A stretch of 9,414 nucleotides of DNA. Source: JAZTZP01 sp045637525 (GTDB lineage Bacteria; Bacillota; Clostridia; UBA1381). The DNA lies in assembly GCA_045637525.1 (NCBI GenBank), contig JAZTZP010000112.1:1-9414 (forward strand), read 5' to 3'. Under the pieces are notes generated by a model. The model searched no databases. It saw only the letters and a list, made by a program, of their open reading frames with translations, and was not told the origin of the DNA. This document shows, in pieces, positions 5,870-9,414 of this stretch; the stretch's first letter is position 1, and each line of letters starts with the position of its first letter. Made by a program: the position numbers and the translations under genes.

Positions 5870-6538
5870 TTATATTTTATATGCTTTTTCCGTTGGAATA
5901 GCGACTATTATTCCGTTTGCGGCGGAGGTTGTTCCGAATTCTTTATTCACATCTTCCATAATCTGTGCACTTGTTTTTAAAGGGGCAAGGATGCAGAGTA
6001 TTTCACGGTCGCCATCGACATTATTTTTACTTATATCTGCAAACTGTTCAATATCTGCCAGTCTTCCTTTTATAATGGTTCCGCCCGTAGCACCTGCTTT
6101 TCTTGCGATATGCATTACATCATCGGAATACCCTTCGTTGACTGAAATTATAATTAAATTGTTGTGATGTTCGTTTTTCATAGGACCATTTCCTTTTTCT
6201 GAATTTTTGTCATTATTAAAGCTCAATATTTCTGTTAAAATTCTGCTCGCGGCTGATACCTTCAATACTATCATAAGTCCGCCGTATTTTGAATGGCTCA
6301 CAAAGGTTGTTCCGAAGTTTGCCATCATGTCTTTAACTGCATTTTCCGTACCAAGACTTATAATTATATCTTTGTCTTTGGTTCCGAGACCGAATATATC
6401 CATCATTTCTGTCGGAGCTGTGCCTGAACCGACACACTGAAAATTGACTTTTATATTTATATTTTCCAGTTCTTTAATGAGCTTTTTTCCAAGGTCACGC
6501 TCTACTATTGATAAAAGTATCATAGGTCGTTTATTCAT
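5870..6538 (-). CDS. Tandem PII-like (GlnB-fold) regulatory protein
   Basis: A 222-residue soluble protein made of two PII-like domains. The first covers about 5-105 and contains a GSGTA-type turn at 38-42 and GLGTKDKD. The second covers about 125-218 and contains the well-conserved G149-A-T-G-G-T-I-x2-G-R159. The two are joined by a charged linker (KNSEKGNGPMKNEHH). PII-like proteins are trimeric sensors that bind nucleotides or other small ligands and often sit beside transporters they control. Start ATG 6538 has GGAGG 8-12 bases upstream; 12 further in-frame codons upstream lie within the preceding gene and lack an RBS. The start overlaps the stop of the DUF1538 gene, so translation is coupled. 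It probably gates that transporter. The ligand is unknown. Confidence 0.85.
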   Translation of the reverse strand: MNKRPMILLSIVERDLGKKLIKELENINIKVNFQCVGSGTAPTEMMDIFGLGTKDKDIIISLGTENAVKDMMANFGTTFVSHSKYGGLMIVLKVSAASRILTEILSFNNDKNSEKGNGPMKNEHHNNLIIISVNEGYSDDVMHIARKAGATGGTIIKGRLADIEQFADISKNNVDGDREILCILAPLKTSAQIMEDVNKEFGTTSAANGIIVAIPTEKAYKI

Positions 6539-8060
6539 ACAGATCTTCCTCCATATCAAAGAATAATATATCATCCTGCATCATACTGATTTCGGTATGG
6601 AGCTTTCGGATCATCCTCATTCGCTTTCTTCTTTCATACAATCCTAAAATCTGAATGGTGATAAGAGGTGCCATTGCAATCATTGCAACAATTCCGAAAG
6701 CGTCAGTCATAACATTTCCGCCTATGGATTCACACGCACCTACCGCAAAAGGAAGCATAAATGTAGATGTCATAGGTCCGCTCGCAACACCACCGGAGTC
6801 GAAGGCAATACCTGTATATAATGTTGGTACAAAAAAGCTTATAATCAGCGATACAGCATACCCGAATATTAAGAACGGGATTATTGGTATTCCTGTAAGG
6901 ACTCTCAGCATTGAAATGCCAACTGAAACGGAAACACCTATGGAAAGTGCAATACCAACTGATTTTTGTGAGATGGCACCGCTTGTTATTTCGCTTACCT
7001 GCCTTTTTAAAGAATGAACCGCCGGCTCGGCAGAAACAACAAAGTATCCCATAAGCATTCCTATCGGTATAAGCATGGTACTGAATGAACTACCGGATAT
7101 TTTTGCGCCAATCAATCTTCCTGCCGGCATAAATCCCACATTTGCACCTGTTAAAAACAATACTAAACCAATATATGTATATAAAAAACCAACGCACATC
7201 CTCAGAACATTGAGTATATGAAATTTTTTCGTGATAAGCTGAAATATTATAAAAAGCAGAACAATTGGCACAAACGCGACCATTATTTCTTTTGCATATA
7301 TCGGCAGTGCAAGGATAAACTGTCGGAATGCTTCTGTTGTGGTTAATACATTTGTTATTTCATAAGCAGATGTGGTCGGCTGCGGTTTATAAAATATACT
7401 CAGTAAAATCACCGAAACGATAGGTCCTATACTGCACAGAGCGACCAATCCGAAGCTGTGTTCTCCGGTATGCTTTCCCTTTTTGCTTGCGGCAAGTCCT
7501 GCACCTAAAGCCATTATGAACGGAACTGTAATAGGCCCTGTTGTAACTCCGCCGGAATCAAATGCTGTCGGTACAAATTCTTTCGGTGCAAAAAATGTCA
7601 TCCCGATGATAAAAACATAGAATATTATGAGCAATGTTCTTAAAGAAAGTTCTTTTTTATTTCTTATAAGGGCAATACTCAGAAAAACCCCGACGCCGAC
7701 GCCAACACACATAATCAGCATTATATTGGGAATTGTAGGTACCTGCTCGGCTAAAACCTGCAAATCGGGTTCTGATATTGTAATAAAGAAGCCGAGGATA
7801 AAGCATATAGCGAGGGGGAATATTATTTTTTTGTTTTTACTTAAGGATTTACCTATTCCGTCCCCTAAGGGTTCCATGGATATTCCCGAACCAACCGTGA
7901 AAAAGCTCATTCCTATAATAAGCAAAACTGTTCCGAATAAAAACGTAACAAGTACACCTGTATCAAGTGATATACAGGTGACAGAGAGTATCAGAACTAT
8001 CAATGCAATTGGCATAACGGAACTGACTGCTTCTTTAAGTGATGAAAAAATATGTGTCAT
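6531..8060 (-). CDS. DUF1538 family two-repeat membrane transporter
   Basis: A 509-residue inner-membrane protein with many hydrophobic segments, built from two homologous halves. Each half carries an (S/A)EP motif in the membrane (E97-P98 and E345-P346) followed about 70 residues later by AFDSGGVxxGP (166-176 and 419-429), the signature of DUF1538. From memory, a separate DUF1538 pair called UmpA/UmpB in Halomonas was reported to exchange Na+, Li+ or K+ for protons; here both units are in one polypeptide, so a cation/proton antiporter is plausible but unproven. The C-terminal tail (about 476-509) is basic, then acidic and cytoplasmic, a possible contact for the PII-like protein encoded next. 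ATG 8060 is preceded by GGGGAG nine bases upstream. A promoter was not evident in the roughly 70 bases before it. Confidence 0.87.
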   Translation of the reverse strand: MTHIFSSLKEAVSSVMPIALIVLILSVTCISLDTGVLVTFLFGTVLLIIGMSFFTVGSGISMEPLGDGIGKSLSKNKKIIFPLAICFILGFFITISEPDLQVLAEQVPTIPNIMLIMCVGVGVGVFLSIALIRNKKELSLRTLLIIFYVFIIGMTFFAPKEFVPTAFDSGGVTTGPITVPFIMALGAGLAASKKGKHTGEHSFGLVALCSIGPIVSVILLSIFYKPQPTTSAYEITNVLTTTEAFRQFILALPIYAKEIMVAFVPIVLLFIIFQLITKKFHILNVLRMCVGFLYTYIGLVLFLTGANVGFMPAGRLIGAKISGSSFSTMLIPIGMLMGYFVVSAEPAVHSLKRQVSEITSGAISQKSVGIALSIGVSVSVGISMLRVLTGIPIIPFLIFGYAVSLIISFFVPTLYTGIAFDSGGVASGPMTSTFMLPFAVGACESIGGNVMTDAFGIVAMIAMAPLITIQILGLYERRKRMRMIRKLHTEISMMQDDILFFDMEEDLYE

Positions 8061-8131
8061 TATTTATTACTCCCCAATAATTTATGTGTTTAGATATGTA
8101 ATTCTCAGATATTAGTTTTTTATCTCTTGGT

Positions 8132-8176
8132 AAAAAACGGTATGATTTGACCGAAAGTAAAATCATACCGTTTTTT
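8132..8176 (-). terminator. Strong terminator downstream of the toxin gene, possibly the original ssrA terminator
   Basis: A 17-bp perfect stem (8132-8148 with 8160-8176, 11-base loop) has A-rich and T-rich ends, so it ends in a U tract in either direction. In the minus direction it starts directly at the last base of the duplicated ssrA 3' end (8176-8188), exactly where a tmRNA terminator belongs. At present it would stop transcripts from the toxin/antitoxin pair before the DUF1538 operon. Confidence 0.85.
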
Positions 8177-8188
8177 GGTGGAGCTGAG
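8176..8188 (-). other. Duplicate of the tmRNA 3' end (candidate attachment site)
   Basis: The minus strand reads CTCAGCTCCACCA, identical over 13 bases to the 3' acceptor strand plus CCA of ssrA at 8835-8847, in the same orientation. No other tRNA-like arm precedes it, so it is not a tRNA gene. The 3' end of ssrA is a classic integrase target, and direct repeats of this kind are what an insertion leaves. Confidence 0.6.
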
Positions 8189-8261
8189 CTGTATGTGTTG
8201 AGTTTCGCATCACGCAAAAATTCAATAAGTCGGTCACCTGACGGACGTATTGTTATGTACT

Positions 8262-8513
8262 TTAATATTTTTTATATACTTGCCCTCTGCTTCCGGCATC
8301 AATAACTGTTATTGTTATAGTTTGATTATCAACAGAATAGATTATTCTAATATCATTAACTCTTAGTCGAAAAATACCATTATGACCTCTCAGTGATTTC
8401 ACATCGCCTTCCGGCAATTTCATTATAGCTTGTAAAATATGTTTCTGAGTTTCAGGCGGTTGTTTTTCGATGAATTTTCTTGCTCTTTTTAAAATTATTA
8501 TTTTGTAGTTCAT
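8262..8513 (-). CDS. RelE/ParE-superfamily toxin
   Basis: An 83-residue basic protein of the RelE fold, typically a ribosome-dependent mRNA endonuclease (some relatives poison gyrase instead). The N-terminal helix pair (ARKFIEKQPPETQKHILQAI, 11-30) is followed by the core strands HNGIFRLRVNDIRIIYSV (44-61) and VIDAGSRGQVYKKY (70-83). Candidate catalytic or RNA-contacting residues are R49, R51, R56, R76 and Y80. This pattern is closer to RelE than to ParE, but the split cannot be made firmly here. ATG overlaps the antitoxin stop in an ATGA, so the two are translationally coupled with the antitoxin first. It ends 86 bases before the terminator at 8132-8176. No frameshift or truncation is seen, so it appears functional. 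Confidence 0.88.
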   Translation of the reverse strand: MNYKIIILKRARKFIEKQPPETQKHILQAIMKLPEGDVKSLRGHNGIFRLRVNDIRIIYSVDNQTITITVIDAGSRGQVYKKY

Positions 8514-8734
8514 AAACTAAACCCCAACCGGCTCGCAAAATCTTCAAGTGCCATTCCGTCATTTTTTTGAGGGTCAGTATCATTGAGATAATCATTATAT
8601 AGTTTTTCGCAAAAAGTCATATCAGATGCTTCTTCAACTGCCGCACGGAAATTCTGAAGCATATTTAATACATAGTCAATCTGTGCGTCGGGTAAGGAAT
8701 TTATAATGTTTATAGCGGTTTCGCGATTAGACAT
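8510..8734 (-). CDS. Antitoxin partner of the RelE-type toxin
   Basis: A 74-residue acidic, mostly helical protein directly upstream of and overlapping the toxin gene. Residues 5-34 form an amphipathic helical hairpin (ETAINIINSLPDAQIDYVLN...FRAAVEE), perhaps for dimerisation. The C-terminal MALEDFASRLGFSL (61-74) resembles the short segments with which antitoxins wrap around RelE-type toxins. I do not see a standard ribbon-helix-helix or helix-turn-helix signature, so how it would bind operator DNA is unclear. GGAGG lies eight bases before ATG 8734. No consensus promoter is obvious; the palindrome at 8783-8823 upstream may act as operator, or transcription may read in from ssrA. Confidence 0.78.
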   Translation of the reverse strand: MSNRETAINIINSLPDAQIDYVLNMLQNFRAAVEEASDMTFCEKLYNDYLNDTDPQKNDGMALEDFASRLGFSL

Positions 8735-8782
8735 AATATATACCTCCGTTTCAACTTTGCCAAGTGATTTGTATTTTTACAT

Positions 8783-8823
8783 ATCAGATAATGAGGATAT
8801 ATAAAATATCCCCATTATCTGAT
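8783..8823 (-). repeat. 18-bp palindrome between ssrA and the antitoxin gene
   Basis: Left arm 8783-8800 and right arm 8806-8823 pair over 18 positions around loop ATAAA. The one non-Watson-Crick position is a G-U wobble in minus-strand RNA but an A-C mismatch in plus-strand RNA, so the structure suits a minus-strand transcript. Yet on the minus strand it is not followed by a U tract (the T run lies on the plus-strand side), so it is a poor terminator for ssrA. It may be a 3'-end processing hairpin for tmRNA or an operator of the toxin/antitoxin pair. Confidence 0.7.
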
Positions 8824-8834
8824 GTTTTTTTCAG

Positions 8835-8847
8835 TGGTGGAGCTGAG
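8835..8847 (-). other. ssrA 3' end copy of the 13-bp direct repeat
   Basis: The acceptor 3' strand plus CCA of tmRNA (CTCAGCTCCACCA on the minus strand), matched exactly at 8176-8188. The interval between the two copies, 659 bp centre to centre, contains only the toxin/antitoxin pair and one palindrome. Confidence 0.6.
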
Positions 8848-9061
8848 GAGAATTGAACTCCTGTCCGAAAACAAGTCCACCCGAGTTTCTCCGAGTGCAG
8901 GTTATGATCAGAATTCCCTTTGAGTCTACCTCATAACCAAGGTTAACTCATCGGTAGCTTTTAATTCATGGCCGGGGGCAAAGCAAACCCCGGCTCACGT
9001 TCACCGCTGGGTATGCGCCTCAGTCTGTGCCGCGGTACTCACAGGTGAGACGACACTGCGC

Positions 9062-9091
9062 TTAGGCAGCGTAAGCTAAATTCTTATTAGC
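9062..9091 (-). other. tmRNA tag reading frame, A-N-K-N-L-A-Y-A-A-stop
   Basis: Resume codon GCT follows ATAAAC, and the frame ends GCT GCC TAA. The deduced tag ANKNLAYAA ends in a hydrophobic residue and two alanines, as required for ClpXP-type degradation, but has Tyr rather than the more usual Leu third from the end. Confidence 0.85.
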
Positions 9092-9194
9092 GTTTATTTT
9101 TAAAAATTGAGCCGATTAAAGTGGCACTCAACACTACTCGCTTCTCAGGATTCTTCATCCCCGTCGAAACCATTGCAGCCCCGAATATAGTATT

Positions 9195-9223
9195 AGTATA
9201 TCACATTTTTTTCGAAAAATCAA
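9195..9223 (-). promoter_or_regulatory. Promoter of ssrA
   Basis: On the minus strand, TTGATT (9218-9223) and TATACT (9195-9200) are separated by 17 bases. The mature 5' end at 9182 lies 12 bases past the -10, which leaves a few extra 5' bases for RNase P to remove. Confidence 0.75.
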
Positions 9224-9275
9224 TAGATTTAAGACTTTTTTGCTGTTAATTTTTTGTGAACGCAAAACATGACAA

Positions 9276-9414
9276 ATTATAGTTTATAGGCGGAGCGCCT
9301 CTAAACTATAATAGTGAAATATTTTGCTTTCAGCAAAATGTGAAATTCACACTTCGTGTGAGTGAAATCCACGCAAAGCATGGGTGAAATCTGTCGCTAT
9401 GCGACAGGTTTCGG
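9276..9414. repeat. Hairpin array B with GTGAAAT linkers (runs off the window)
   Basis: Read on the plus strand, it opens with a long palindrome (11-bp stem 9276-9286 with 9302-9312 plus an inner 5-bp stem AGGCG/CGCCT), then AGTGAAAT at 9313-9320. An 8-bp hairpin follows (9321-9328 with 9332-9339, loop TTC), GTGAAAT at 9340-9346, a 6-bp hairpin TCACAC/GTGTGA (9347-9352 with 9356-9361, loop TTC), and GTGAAAT at 9362-9368. Next is a 6-position hairpin with one C-A mismatch (9369-9374 with 9378-9383, loop AAA), GTGAAAT at 9384-9390, and a 7-bp hairpin CTGTCGC/GCGACAG (9391-9397 with 9401-9407, loop TAT). GTTTCGG then reaches the window edge. It has the same order and orientation as array A but different stem sequences. 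It lies upstream of the ssrA promoter. Confidence 0.8.

Larger units (their letters stand above)
8835..9182 (-). ncRNA. ssrA: Transfer-messenger RNA (tmRNA)
   Basis: A 348-base tmRNA that, with SmpB, rescues stalled ribosomes and tags the unfinished protein for degradation. The 5' end reads GGGGCTGCAATGGTTTCGAC and the 3' end CAGCTCC-A-CCA; the seven-base acceptor stem pairs fully with one G-U. The T arm is AGGAG-TTCAATT-CTCCT just before the acceptor strand. CCA is encoded. In the middle, minus-strand bases 9091-9062 form the tag reading frame. It is a one-piece tmRNA with room for the usual pseudoknots. Its own promoter lies just upstream. The 3' end is duplicated at 8176-8188, suggesting use as an integration site. 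Confidence 0.96.

Noticed and set aside
7627..8115. Plus-strand frames opposite the DUF1538 and PII-like genes
   Set aside because: They are antisense shadows rich in Pro, Ile, Ser and Thr, with no RBS or domain, opposite well-supported genes.
8061..8131. A c-di-AMP type riboswitch or promoter before the DUF1538 gene
   Set aside because: The stretch is too short for that riboswitch, and no pair of -35/-10 boxes with proper spacing could be found; I therefore listed no regulatory site there.
8035..8217. 60-codon minus-strand frame between the toxin and DUF1538 genes
   Set aside because: It runs through the ssrA-end duplicate and the 17-bp terminator hairpin and overlaps the start of the DUF1538 gene. 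It has no good RBS and no recognisable domain.
8176..8220. A tRNA gene or tRNA remnant ending in CCA
   Set aside because: Only the acceptor 3' strand and CCA are present; no T arm, anticodon arm or 5' partner strand could be found upstream on the minus strand.
9313..9414. A CRISPR array
   Set aside because: The constant part is only seven bases, the variable parts are palindromes of 15-19 bases, and there are no cas genes in the window.

Overview
The window looks like chromosome from a low-GC Firmicute, most likely a gut-type Clostridia/Oscillospiraceae relative. The basis is AT-rich intergenic DNA, strong GGAGG-type ribosome binding sites, clear TTGACA/TATAAT promoters with 17-bp spacers, a clostridial-style one-piece tmRNA with encoded CCA, and protein families common in Clostridia. 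Species cannot be named from the sequence alone.

Layout. 1-292: a GC-rich stretch without a convincing gene, then an 80-bp unit repeated twice in tandem. 288-3916: a minus-strand housekeeping block, read right to left as tgt (queuosine tRNA modification), glyA (serine/glycine/one-carbon metabolism) and a membrane-anchored metallophosphoesterase. tgt and glyA each have their own promoter. glyA ends in a terminator, and between that terminator and the phosphoesterase lies an array of short hairpins joined by a constant GTGAAAT linker. 3990-5790: a small accessory island of regulators. It holds a plus-strand Fic AMPylase-type gene with a downstream XRE repressor, a 48-residue ribbon-helix-helix protein on the minus strand, and a divergent plus-strand pair (zinc-ribbon-like small protein plus second XRE regulator). 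The promoter of that pair carries three TAGTAT repeats at exact 10-bp spacing. 5870-8060: a minus-strand operon of a two-repeat DUF1538 membrane transporter and a two-domain PII-like protein, with stop and start overlapping. 8132-8847: a RelE-type toxin/antitoxin pair bounded by 13-bp direct repeats of the 3' end of ssrA. 8835-9223: ssrA (tmRNA) and its promoter. 9276-9414: a second GTGAAAT hairpin array running off the window edge.

Two structures stand out. First, two separate arrays share one architecture: a long boundary palindrome, then AGTGAAAT, then short hairpins whose stem sequences all differ but stay self-complementary, separated by GTGAAAT. I do not recognise this as a named element. 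Second, the toxin/antitoxin pair looks like the cargo of a mini-insertion into the tmRNA 3' end. The duplicated acceptor end next to DUF1538 is followed immediately by a classic terminator in the ssrA direction, whereas the present ssrA gene is followed by a hairpin with no U-tract. The ancestral ssrA terminator therefore appears to have been pushed about 660 bp away.

Several start codons differ from the longest open frame. The phosphoesterase starts at a TTG with a perfect RBS (its upstream frame is hairpin array). tgt starts at 3850 (the upstream frame is its own promoter). glyA, the PII-like protein and the zinc-ribbon protein also start internally.
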